A stretch of 64,000 bases of DNA from Brasenia schreberi (Eukaryota; Streptophyta; Magnoliopsida; Nymphaeales; Cabombaceae), in the NCBI GenBank assembly GCA_036023115.1, contig JAYKKT010000064.1:7572501-7636500 (forward strand), in the 5' to 3' direction. Made by a program: the position numbers and the translations under genes. Of this stretch, positions 34,311-47,000 are shown piece after piece. Each line of letters begins with the position of its first letter. Positions within the stretch are counted from its first letter, which is position 1. The notes beneath the pieces are model-generated. The model was not told where the DNA came from, did not search any database, and saw nothing but the letters and a program-made list of their open reading frames with translations.

Positions 34311-34884
34311 CTATCTCATATTAGCATTCATTTTAAAAAAAGCAAATTTTGTCATTCTTTTTGTTAGTTTATTCTTGTTTACCTCTTTAAAGGATTAGAA
34401 TTTCTATAAACTTAGAGTTTTAAACGTCTCAAAGCATGTCATATCAACTTTTCCTCTCGTAACCTTAAAACAATTGTTACAAAAACCAAATGTCAAAATT
34501 TTTAACTTGTTCGTCGAGTTTTCTAGTCACGAGAGTTAACACTTTGGTTGCAATCAAACTCCGTTGTCGAGTTTGAATTTTTAAAAGGCTGAAGCTCACA
34601 TGCATGTATGCCCCAAGCACCAGCAAAATGAGAATCAGAGCCGTGCGAGATGAGCTAACGCTCTCGGTGCAGTTCAAGCTGAACTAAAATTAAGCCTATT
34701 GCCACTCCCATCATCAGGATTCTAGAGTTATTTGGATCCAGGCATTTACATCGTGTCCAAACCCGAACAGTTAGATATGAAAGGCTCGGTTATTTTTCAG
34801 TGCAGAGAAAGAGAAGCGTATTAATTTTGCCTCTTCTTTCCCATAACGAAGGGGAAATACAAAAGGAGAGTGAGCCTGAGACGG

Positions 34885-34924
34885 CACGTGCGCCCTCCTC
34901 TTCCCGTCTCTGGGACGGCACGTG
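34885..34924 (+). promoter_or_regulatory. Paired G-boxes upstream of the O-fucosyltransferase gene
   Basis: CACGTG occurs at 34885-34890 and again at 34919-34924, each inside the longer repeat GACGGCACGTGCG, 34 bp apart and about 170-210 bp before the ATG. G-boxes bind plant bZIP and bHLH factors. Function here is inferred from position and duplication only; the pair may lie in the transcribed leader. Confidence 0.4.
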
Positions 34925-35096
34925 CGTTCTCGTTTTCGTTCCGTTTCTTCTTCTTCGTCATCGTCAGGATTCATCGTATCTTCCTCTGCGAATAGAGAGA
35001 GCGGGATAGAGTGATGAGGGAGGAAGAAGTAGGGAGGTGAGGCGGGAAGCTCCGCCGGGCCAGCGGGGTTTGGCTTGCGGAGGAAGGAATCTGGAA

Positions 35097-38000
35097 ATGG
35101 ACAGAGGGAGAGGGATGCTTTCCTACAACCGGTTGCAGAACGGGGGATACGCGTCCTCGCCATCTCCGCCTCACTCACCGAGCCGTTCGCCCCGGCTCCG
35201 GCATGGTAAGGGTCGGGGTGGGCGGTTTCCGCCGGGGATCGGCGGGCCGAGGGGATTCTTGCAGCGGGTCACGTGGATCCTCCTTTCCATGCTTCTAAAG
35301 AGGCAGGCCGTCTTCCTCTTCGCGCCTGTTATCTACATCGCCATCATGCTCTACTACATGGGCTCCGTCGTCCCTACCATCTCCGAGTCGTCGGTTCCAG
35401 GCTCGGTCTACCGCAGCCATGACGTCTTTTCGAACCTCTGGCCAGAAATGCTCGCCGATAACTCAAGCTCTGATGCGGTTAGTTTTCTCTTGCTGTTCCT
35501 TTTTCCTTTTCGATCTTCTGCACGTTCTTTCAGATTTTGATTTTCAGAGAGGTGTTCTTTCGGATCTGAAATTTCATGTCTTACCGGGAGTTCTTATTTG
35601 AGTTTCCTTGGACGGAACTACATCATGATTTATTGTCTTCATCTCATCTAATGACTCGTGCGTATTCATTGATCGGGGAGAACGGCGGATCTTTTTTGAA
35701 GAATGATAGAGGTCAAAGGAAAAGAAGAAATGCTGATTAGGTGATTCGCAAAATTCGACCAATGAAATTCCAAGATTCAATGCAGGCACCTATTTGTTTT
35801 TGTCCGAGTCCACCGGAAATTCGAGGTTTCAATCCTTAGATGATTCTTTCAAGAAATGAAAAAGAATTCCATGCCCTTCGGTGCTTATGGTCTCAGAGTT
35901 GCCAAACAATTTTTTGGTAGAACTGGAGGCTGAAGCCGGATATGCACGCCCCTGGAGTCGAGCTTGTGGTATACAATAGGCAAGATGGCAGCCCTGCCAG
36001 TGGGCTACCATCTTGGCAAGTTTTATGTTGCTTATATTCCGATTAAATGCAAGTTAGGGGGGTGTCTTATGGGCAATACCTGCAAGAGTACCTGCTTAGT
36101 CGATGCGCCTACGTATCATTCATTTTCAGTGGGAGAGGCAACAAAAGCATTGCGGGTCCAGATAATGACTTGAAGAGAAAGTATCGTGACATTGCACACT
36201 GTCGGTGTACATAGTTCAAATTGTGGACTAGCTTCTCGCCCATGATGGTGGAAAGAGTTAACCTGACTTCAATTGTAGTACACTAACTGTAATGCGGGTG
36301 GAATGGAGCATAGAAAATAACTAGAAATGAAGGATGATTTGAATGTAAATTCTCGATATATCCTGCTAATGAATGTGCATTAGTCGGAAAGAAAATCGTC
36401 AGATATTTGAGATTTTTCATTTAGGATTCATCAGATAATTATGATTTTTCATTTAGGCTCTTCTCTACCTCATTGTTTTCTCAGCGTGGAGCATATTTTT
36501 GTCTCGCTTTAAGGATGCTGCTGTCATGTGATGACATTACAATATTTATCTGAAGTGGAGTATCTCTAAGGTGAACGAGAGGAGAAAGTTTTGCAGTTGG
36601 AAGCACAAAGAGCTTCTTATTCTTGTGGATGTATAGAAAACCTTTCTATTAGATATAAACGCAAACTTGCATTCAAGACTTTGGCAGCCTATCTGGAAGG
36701 TTCATAATCACTGAAAACACAAACATCAATAACCATGGTCTATGTTGTCCACATATGGTGACAGATGCCCATAAAGTGAAACATGTTTCACTTTTTCACA
36801 AGGGATCTATTCCTTTTGTTTCTAAATAGAGTAATACCATGTAAAAACAGAATGTTTAAACATTTTAAGTCAATGAAATACTTGATTAGTTGATTTTGAA
36901 GTTTAAAATGCGACAGTGTATAAAATCTATTCTCCTTACACTAATAATATCTATCATAGGTCAGCTAGACATAGCGATCCTATGGTACTTGCTACACAGG
37001 GCGATGACTGAGAACGGGAGAAAACACAGTAAGGCCAAAACCTTTAGTCTTTTGATTTTAGTAAAGCATTTTTGCCATGCATATCACAACCAAGCTAAGA
37101 CTGACCGGATTAGCAAGAAAAAGAACTTGATATTATCCTTACAAATGAAAAAGAAAAAGAGAAAAAATGGAAAGAAAGCTATAGCCTATTCGGGAACAAA
37201 TTAAGCAGTGCAGAATCTTAGCTCTGGGGAAGGTGTAGTATATCTCATCCTTTTTGTAAATTAGAAGCTATTTCTGTGGATGGTCATATTTTCGGACTAA
37301 AGGAAGAATCCTTCAAAAAGTTATTTTTCCGAGAGTTTTCGTAGTTTCTCTTTATTGTGAACATTCCTATCCAATAACAAACGAGTCTGGTGCTGAGACC
37401 AAGCATTTTTAACTTTCAAACTTAGATTTTTGTTGTTAGTAATTTTATGTAAATCTTTGTTTCCTTTGTCTTCCATCAGCTTAGCTCTCCATTGAAAGGG
37501 TTGGGCTTGAAGAGCTTCATCTGGTGCCAATCACAGCATGAGTTACGTCTTTTATATCTTACTTATCTTTTGCATGTTCTACAGAGAAGCTGTAATAATA
37601 GAAAGGTCTGTATTAAAAGCTGGTGAAGGTTGTTATTTAAAAACTGAAAATGATACATAAACTACAGTTGTTGCCTGATCATGATAAATTGTGGTTTCGT
37701 GGCTTTATTAATGCCCTTGAGGAGCAGATGAATGTGGTATGTTTCATGCTGCATGTGACTTGGGGAAATATGCAGGAAAAAAAAATGATAAAGTCAGGTG
37801 TGTTGTTTAACTGTTCAAATCAGTGCACTCGTTGCGTCCTTTTGGGTTAAGGCAATGATAGAGTCAAGGTCTTTACTAGAGCCTGAGAACTCAAAAATCC
37901 ACCAAGCATGGAGGGAAAGAAGGAAAGATACTTGTGACACAAGTTTTCTCGTCTTCTTCCCTTTGGCATCAGTATTTCTCCTTAACGTTGCTCAATTTAC

Positions 38001-41000
38001 AAAGGGTTTTGGGTCTTACATTGCCCCTATTGTTGGAATTGTTGGAAACCATGCTATGGATTTCAACCACCAAGCTATGATGGTGCAAGAATGTCTAGTT
38101 CAGAGGAAGTAGTGGATCTTTCAAGTGTAAGTGGGATACATGGATTAATGATACACATCAGTGTACACCTTTCTTGAATTCCATATTTGTGTCATTGCAT
38201 TCAAACTAGTTATGAATGCAGGATAAGAGAGCTAGTTGTTGAATTCTCTGGAGGAGGTAATAGGGTTTGAAATGTAGTTTATGATGCAATGTATCGACTC
38301 ACGCAGCGGAAAGATATTTCAAAAAAGATATTGTGTGCCATTTGTCTATTTGAGCATTTATGGTGCAACAGAAGAGATTTGTGGAGGGATTTCAAGTAAG
38401 ATCAGTTTACTAAAGATATAGGTTGTGGATCTATCAAGTGCGTGCAGTCTAGGTATTCTTCAGATCCATACTCTTCAATACATATTACTTCTCTCTTCTT
38501 GTTTGAGAGTATACACGTGTCTTTGATGACTTTACATGTGAATTAGTGACTCGTGTTATATAATGTGACTCGTTAAAATGCAAGATGTGAATGCAATTCT
38601 TTTCACATCCCTCGTCTTTTTGGAAATCTCATTGCTTGTTGATGCATTTCAGTTTCATTTGTTGCATATTGATTACTTAGTTTTTGACTTATTTTGGTTA
38701 AATGGTTCCAGCTACACTCCATATGGAGACAACCGCATAAAGCTGGTCACTGGAAGCCTTGTATAAACTGGACATCTGGAGGTATAACATGCAGTTCGTC
38801 CTTTTACCTTTTATCTGGAGATCTAGCCCATTTTTCTGTGAGAACTTTGTCTCCTTGGGTTCATCATGCTTCTGACCAATTTGTGGAATTTACTCGTTAT
38901 ATCTTCATGTTGATATCAGTAAAGAGGTCCCTTGTTGAGGTTCATCTGTTGAGCCTGATTGTTTTCCCGTATGGGTTTCACAGATTATGCGTACATGTGC
39001 ACTAATTCATGTCAGCAGGCACAAGAACACTACCCAACTTTTTCATCATCTGTGACTCCAATTACTTGGGTAAATCACCAGTAGATTGTGGGGACATCTC
39101 TATTTTAGCAATACACAATTGGCTTTTCAGTGCTTTTTAGTTACACAATTGGTGAATACTGAAGAAGTTAAATTATAATGTGAGGCTCTTTCGCTCTTCT
39201 TTTTTCTGTGAAGGTGGTTGCTTCTGTATTCTCTAGGTCATTACTGCAAAATGGCATTTGGTATGCACCTGTTTTGGGTGCTTATCTTTTTATCAATGTT
39301 CGATCAACTTAGGTCTTGGAAGAACAATTTTTCTTTTTAACTTTCAGTTACAGATATCTATTTCGTAAGTGCTAAAGAAACTTGAACATTAAGAACGCCA
39401 CTAGAATTTCATATTGTTTGGTAAAAATTTATATGGATGTTGACTGTATTTGGTGGTTTTCTTTATTGAATACTAAGGTGCAGTTGATTTGTCATTTATC
39501 AGATTTACCAGATTCCAATGGTTTACTCTATATTGAGGCAAATGGTGGCTTGAATCAACAGCGCACATCGGTACTGTTGCATGTAGATTTTATGTGAGTT
39601 TATTTGTACAGATTAGTTCTTTTTTCATATAGTTTGATGGTGGCTGTTGGATCTGTTCTATAGATATGCAATGCTGTTGCCGTGGCAGGATATCTGAATG
39701 CAACCCTTGTACTCCCAAATTTCCACTATCATAGTGTTTGGAGAGATCCAAGGTACTAGAATTTTCTTTTATCTTACATCCGCTGTACTATTTCTCTAAT
39801 CAGCTAGTGATGATACAAATAGTTCTCCAATTATGTAATTACCCCATCAGTTTAACAGTTTTGGGAAAAAATAGTATAATTAGATTATATGATAATAGAT
39901 TTGACAAAGTCTTTTGGGGGGTTTTCTCATGTGAATAAGAGAAATACTTTTTTTAGAAGAATTCCAGGTTATTTTAGTTAAGTTGGCAAAAAAAATCAAT
40001 GTAAAAGTATTGGAACTTTTGCAAGCATTAACCATCAAGAAAGTAGCAGGCTAAGAACTCAATATTAAGTGAAAAGTCAGTTTTTTGTTGCAAATATTTT
40101 TAACTAATCTTTTGAAGTTCGTTTTATAAAAATCACATTTGTCATTTAAAAACTGGAAATGGTATTCCATATGTTCTAAGGTGACACTTATCTGATGGAA
40201 CTGAAGTTACGATATGTACAAGTCTTCAACCACTTACTTGTCTTTCCGGAGCAACTCATAGTAGATAAGTTAGAGGCTTTTAAGAAAGAATTCTTGTTTT
40301 CATTGAAATGTTTAGTCAGCTGGGTGAATTCCTAGACGTTGTTAACGGTACTTTAATTGAAGTTCCTAGATGTTTAAATTGAAATATTAATGATGATGAA
40401 TTCCTAGACATTTTAATTGAAATATTAACCGAATTGTTAGTTAGTAGAAAGTATGCTTGTTTTAATTGAGACGTGGTATTCTTAAGTTTATTTGTTGCTT
40501 ATGGCGGTGTACTGTTAAATGCACTATATCCCCAGTAACGGTATATTGGTTTCATGCATTAACTTTCATTGAACCAACATTCATAATGTAGCTCTCTTTT
40601 GCAACCACGTTTGTCATGATGCTTTGCCTACCGTTGTTAATTACCCTCTGAACCCACCTGAATACTCTTCATCAACCCCAACTTATGATACCCTGCTGGC
40701 CCCGCTTTGCCATCAAGTGACCTCGATTTTGTCACTACCTATTAGCACAACTATAAGCGGTTTTTAGCAAGCTTGTGCAGTTGATGTACTATGTGGCTGA
40801 GTACCGCAATGTGCATTGCAGACTGAACAGTACCATTATAAAAATAAAAATAAAAATATGCAAATTGATAAATAATTTTAGGAAAAAGGTAAAGGCATTT
40901 TTGTTCAAAATATTGTATGAATATCAATTAATTTGAACAATAAGCAGTAAACATATGTAACTCTCAAGCTATAAAAAATGTTCGTTTTTATGGGAAACCT

Positions 41001-44000
41001 CAGGAAAAAGTCATTTAAGGACAACTCGATGTGTAGTATAATACAGTAAAATGATGAATAAAAGTATCATAAATTAAAAAAATATTAAATATATAACAAT
41101 TTGATTGTATGGGAAAAGGCTTAGTTGTTGTTGTTGTTTGTTGTTGTTATATAACAATTTGAAGCTCAAATCAAATCATGTAAGATGAAAAATAGAATTT
41201 TACACTGTATATTTGTGGTTAAACATTGAGAACATAATAGCCATACTGTGCTGTAGGTATCATTTTTTCAGCTTGCAAGCTGAACTAGTACTCTTTGTAT
41301 TATCAAAACAAGGGGATAGCTGCATGTAGATATCTTCATTCAAATTCCCTGTAAAAATGCATCCTTCACATTGAGTTGATACAAATTCTATCACCTGTGA
41401 CTCTTATGGATGTTAGCTTGGCTAGTAGAGCAAATGTCTCATGGTAGTCTATCCGGTATGATTGATTATATCCTTTAGTGACTAGCCTTGCTTTGTATTA
41501 CTGCATGCTGCCATCTGCCTTAATATACCCATCTGCAACCCAATGATTTTCTTCCAAAGGGTAAGTCTATAAGTTTCCCTGTATGAGATCTTCATTGCTT
41601 CGTCCATACACTGAGAGATTGGATGAATTTTTGCATTTCCCACAAAAGATTGATAGGCTATTGAGTTATTAGAATATGATATAACTTGGGCAACAGGATG
41701 AGAGGTACAAAGTCTTTTTGTTTTTCTCAAGGCAATAGGGAGGTTCAGGTCATGTTCAACGGATTCTAAAGGCTCAATTAAAGGTGTAAAATTTACCTCA
41801 AAGGGAGAAATCTCTTCATCGGATAGGGTTGCTCATTACAATGCTTCTTTCACCGCTTGTGGATGCCTTTCATTCCTTAATCTCCCTGTTATTTGCGTCT
41901 TCGATGATGTTATCTAGAATCAGTGTTACTTGTATCATACGATACAGGGCGTGTTATATCGTGAGAAATCACGATACGATACAAGGGCCGTATTGTATAT
42001 TGTGAACTTATCACCTCGTACCGTGCGATATGCGATGTATCACATGATACGGGAGTGTATCATGTATCATGTGATATGTGCGATACACCCTTATTTATTT
42101 AATATTTATAAAGTTCTAGTGATAGGAGTTATTAATTGTTAGAGTTCCAAGCACTCATTTATTAACCCTTAGAATTCTAAGAATTGGAGTTATTACCTGG
42201 TAGTGTCTCAAGCACAAATTTATTAATCCTTCAAATTTATTCCCTTAGAATTCCTAGAGTAGGAGTTATTACGTGTTAGAGTCTCAAGCATAAATTTATT
42301 GTTAGTAGAGTCAGTGTTGTTCATATCGTAATGATTTTTAAAAATTAAGAAAAACAAAAAACAGTAAAAATCAGTAACTATTTCCTAATTCGTGGTTGGT
42401 GGAACTTGATTGGGAAGGTATTGAACTGCTCTTGGTATTATCAAACTCGAACAAATGTGCAACCTCTCAAAGCTGGATGTGATCATAATTGGTAAGTTGT
42501 TGAAGGAAATTACCTTTCTCGTTCATGAGAATTTTGGAAACTTCTTATTTTTATGGCCCTTGGTTGCTATTCTTGGGAGATCACCTTTAAGTAAAGATGT
42601 CTCTCTTGCCAAAATCAATCATTATCCATTTCAAGTAGTAAAGGGTTGATTTTTATAAGATTGAGGCATATCGCTCATATCGATACACATATATATCATG
42701 TGATACGGCTCATATTGCACGATATAGGCCAATACACATTCAACTTGCGATACACCTCTTGTATTGTATCGTCGATACATCTATTGTACGATACATGGCG
42801 ATACACACAACACTAAGTAGAGTCTGAAGTCTGAGTTATTAGGAGACCCATTCCAAACTAGGAAATTGTTCTGCGTTAATGTAGGTGCTTGATACCTTAT
42901 TAATTAATTTAAATTTATCATATACTACTGTTTGTATATAATTTTTAAACTTATCCTTACTTATTTTGATTCATAATAATAATCAACAACTAAGCCTTTT
43001 CTCATACTAGACGGAGTCGGCTGCATGGATTCTTTGTTTTCATAGAGCCCTATCATGTGCCATGTTAGCAGTTAACTCAACATAAGCTAGATCATTCTTT
43101 ATTGTTTCTTTCCAACACTTTTGTGGTCATCTTCTACATCTTTTAATACTTTCAAAATCTAGTTTTTCTTGCCTTCTTACATGTTCTTCTTTTGATCTTC
43201 TTTCTATATGTCCAAACCATATTAAAAATATTTTCTTGTTTTATCCTCTATTTGTGCTACTCCTAATTTGTTTATAATAACCTCATTATGTATACGGTCT
43301 TTTCTTATATGACCACTCATCCATCTCAACATCTTCTTTTATGTTAGACATCTTTTGTACATGTTGATGATTAATTGCCCAACACTCAGAACCATAAAAC
43401 ATGGCAGGTCTAATTGTTGCTCTATAATATTTATCTTTTAACTTTAATGATATCTTCTTATCACAAATAATACCTGATGCTCCTCTCCATTTCTTGTTCT
43501 TATATGTGGATATAAGTGTACTCGCTCTCCATTCCTCGGGCATCTTTTTGTTTTGTTTATATTGTAAAGATCATGTAAGTTTTGCTCTTGAGATGCCATT
43601 TCTTGATTGTATGCTTCTCTCCTTGTTCAATGAAGGAAGTCTCTATTTTTTGTGGACAACTCGCAAAGCTTTTAGATTCCATCACAGTTCGTTTCGAAAA
43701 GAAGTTGCGGGCCACGCCACGGCTGATCCTTCAAGAAATCTCTTGAGTCCATCAATCATCATGCATCTTTCCTGTATTCTTTTTAGTTATTTCTCCTACT
43801 GGAAGCTGAAGCTTTCAAAATGTAATGCTTCCAAGTGGATTTGGATTGGGTGATGTTCCAAACCCCATTAACTTCATGCATGCTTGTGAGCTAAGTGATT
43901 CCTGTTTCTCCTCGGATTTTCCAAACTTCTATAGGAATATTATTTGATCCCACCGATTTACCATCCTTCATATGTTTAAGAGCCTCTTTGACTTCATTCT

Positions 44001-47000
44001 TTTGAATACGTCGGTAAAAATTGTGGTTTATATTCTTTTCTAATTTGGCTAACTCTCCTAAGCTAATACTAACATCTTCATTTTCATTAAAAAGCTTATA
44101 AAAATAGTTTTTCATCTATTTTTTATATCATCATTTGTCACTAGAAATTTCTCATCCTCATATTTTATCCATCTAAAGAATTAAGATCCTTAGTTTTCTT
44201 ATCTCTAGCCATAGCTATCCTAAAATTATCTCTTTCACCCTCTTTTGAGTCAAAATTTTTATATAAATCCTCCCGAATTTTAGCTTTTGCTTCAGTGACG
44301 GTCTTTTTCGATTCCTTCTTTGCTTTCTTATAAGCATCTAAAGTTTCACTAGTTTTCTTAGCATAATATAATTTATGACATGCCCTCTTTGCCTTGATTT
44401 TATTTTGAATTACTTCACTCCACCACCAAGCTTCTTTTTGTGTCGGTACACCTCCCTTAGATTCAGCTAATACATCTTTTGCCACTTTCCTAATATGTAT
44501 AGTCATATTGTTTCACATATCACAAGATGTACCAACATAATTCTAAGATCTTCTTGAAGACTTTCTGGATAAATATACATTCTTTCTTACTTTTGAGGTT
44601 CCACCATTTAGTCCGAATAGCTCGAGTAATAGGTAGGAGAAAAATGACAAACGATATACATTTAGTCTGGATAAATATACATTCTTTCTGGATAAATATA
44701 CATTCTTTCTTGCTTTATGATACGATATAACTGTCTCATGGAGAAAAATGACAAACGATACTATACGGTATAGACAACACTAGCTAGAGTAATAGGTAGG
44801 AGAACAAGACACTCATTTTCTTCCTCACTTATCTCCCCCTCATTGAGAAATTAAGGAGAAGACTAAAAAAATGTGACATCCATATCAGATAGGTTTTTCT
44901 ATAGAACTTATATCATAAGATTTATATCCTTTTTGAGTGGTTACAATACAAATACACATTTGATAGCCCCACAATCAAGCTTATCCATCATATGAGGAAA
45001 TAAATAAGCATAACATGTGCATCAGAAAACCCTTGGAACAAGATGAGAAAGTTTTTCTTCTGGCTTAAGAACTTGGAGAGGGATCTGGCCCCCAAGTGCC
45101 CTACTTGGTATTCTATTGACAAGATTCACTGCAGTAAAAAAGGCCTCTCCCCAAGTCTTAGTAATTCTTGGGAGCATTACTGCCAGTTACGAGTGTTCCG
45201 ATGACTTCAAAGAGATGTCAATTTTCCTCTCTATGACTCGATTCTGTTGCGGTGTGTAATAAGTAATAACAAGTCGGAGCTTCAATACCATGCTTATATA
45301 TGTATTATTTCAGATAATGAAAAGTGTATTCTCCTCTATTATCTGAACCAAGTGTCTTAATACAAGCATGAAAGTGATTTTCAAAGACCTTATGCATGAC
45401 AGGAGAAATGGTTAACACTTCATTTTTTTATTTCATTAAGTAAATAAAGGAACTTCTAGTACAATCATCAATCAACTACACAAAGTATCTATGATCCCCT
45501 AAAGATTCTATTGGACTAGTACCCCAGACATGACGAGGTAGAGGCTCTCCTCCTCTTTCCTTTGTAATCAAAGAATCACAACCAAGCTTTGATTGTTATG
45601 TTAACACAAAGCATGAATCAACCAGACATTACGCTCTGCACAAAGGTCATAAGAGTAATCAAAGAATCACTCTCATATTATGTTAATAACTTAAAGGATG
45701 AAAGTGCCCTTTATAAGGTCTGACATGACGATATGCCGTTAATTTGACCTCTTAAAACTTCCATGCTTTCCTTTGGTATGGCTTGAATTCCTGGACCTGA
45801 TCCAGAACCAATACCCAAGTGCTATTAACGTGAGAGGAACGAGGTCCTTTGATTCATATCCAAAGTTTCTAGTTCGCTGTTTCTGATATGCCTTCTCTCA
45901 GCTCATAGGTGCAATTCTATACAGCCCCAGGCTCATCCATCCACGCAGTTTTATTTGATAACCACATATCCAGGTTTATGCGTGCTGGAATGCATCACTC
46001 ATATGACCCTTTCCTTGGCTTCACGTTGAAGAATTTTATTAGTAGTTTCACATGTTACTATTTTTACAATCTTATGCAATTTGCCAGCTATGTTTGAATA
46101 GTAGTTAAGTTCATGCCTTCTTTGCATGATCTGTTCATTCCTTTTGTTGATTTTGATTGTTACAGTAAATTTAGTGACATTTATGATGAGGAGCATTTTA
46201 TCAATTCACTCAGAGATATGGTAAGAATCGTCAATCAACTGCCTGCATACATAATGGACCGATATGATCACAATATGAGCAGGGTCCTCAATTTCAGAAT
46301 CAAGGCATGGTCACCCATTCAGTATTATGAGGACGTAGTTCTTCCAAAGCTACTTGAGGAAAAGTGAGTACAAAAGACTTCTCCTCGCACTTCGCTGTGA
46401 GGTCCTGTATTGGTTGGTCTTTGTAGAGTTGCATTAACTTGAAAATCAATCTTTTCTATTTTGTTTAGTGATTCAGGTGTTTAATTGGAGAGATCGTGTT
46501 TTTGTAGATATAACCGAGTCTGAATAATTCAATCTGAGATGGTTGAAATCAGTGTTGGATTTTCTGTTTGGATACAGAGTAAGATCATGTCCAGAGAAAT
46601 ACGCCATAGTCAGATTGGTCAGCTGTCGTAGTAGATACCTGTCATACATCTGAAACCATTAAACATATCCAGAGAGAATGATGGTTCTTCTAGGACATCC
46701 TTGCCATCCTACAGTTGTGCCTTACCATGTTACAACAAAAATTCATGTGATGCATAAAGCTATGTTATCAATAGCGGTTAGCAGGTTGTTAGTGGTTGAC
46801 CCACATATAGTGTTAGCGGGGATATAGCGGATTTAGTGGTACACTTTTATTTATGATTAAAAATATTATATATAATGGATTCTCTAATTTCTAATAAATA
46901 TCAATAAACACATAACCACTTTCATAAATATGAATCAAACTAAATAAACAAATTCTAAAAAGATAAATAATAAATTTCATGTGGCATATGCATATTGAAT

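Larger units (their letters stand above)
41921..44782. mobile_element. Outer hAT-like element with GATAC-rich ends
   Basis: The left end CAGTGTTACTTGTATC and the inverted right end TAGTGTTGTCTATACC are similar. Both ends are followed inward by clusters of GATAC/GTATC words, like the subterminal repeats of hAT elements. The 8-bp flanks TCTAGAAT (41913-41920) and GCTAGAGT (44783-44790) agree at six positions, as a decayed target duplication would. It interrupts the copia relic and itself contains the smaller hAT-like element, a three-copy repeat and an RTE LINE. No transposase is seen, so it is non-autonomous. Confidence 0.55.
41262..45640 (-). mobile_element. Split minus-strand Ty1/copia relic
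   Basis: Two blocks are on the minus strand in the right order for one element. Integrase lies at about 45620-44805 ([68 protein letters not shown]). Reverse transcriptase lies at about 41830-41262 ([58 protein letters not shown]), with frameshifts and stops. Between them, 41921-44782 is a later hAT-like insertion. No LTR was recognised. The host is intron 4 of the O-fucosyltransferase gene. Confidence 0.8.

Noticed and set aside
37798..38112. 104-codon frame in intron 1 of the O-fucosyltransferase gene
   Set aside because: No family similarity, and the flanking exons splice in frame without it.
42960..44640. Target duplication for the rearranged LINE 42984-44626
   Set aside because: Flanks ATAATAATAAT and GTAATAGGTAGG do not match; its right end is scrambled.
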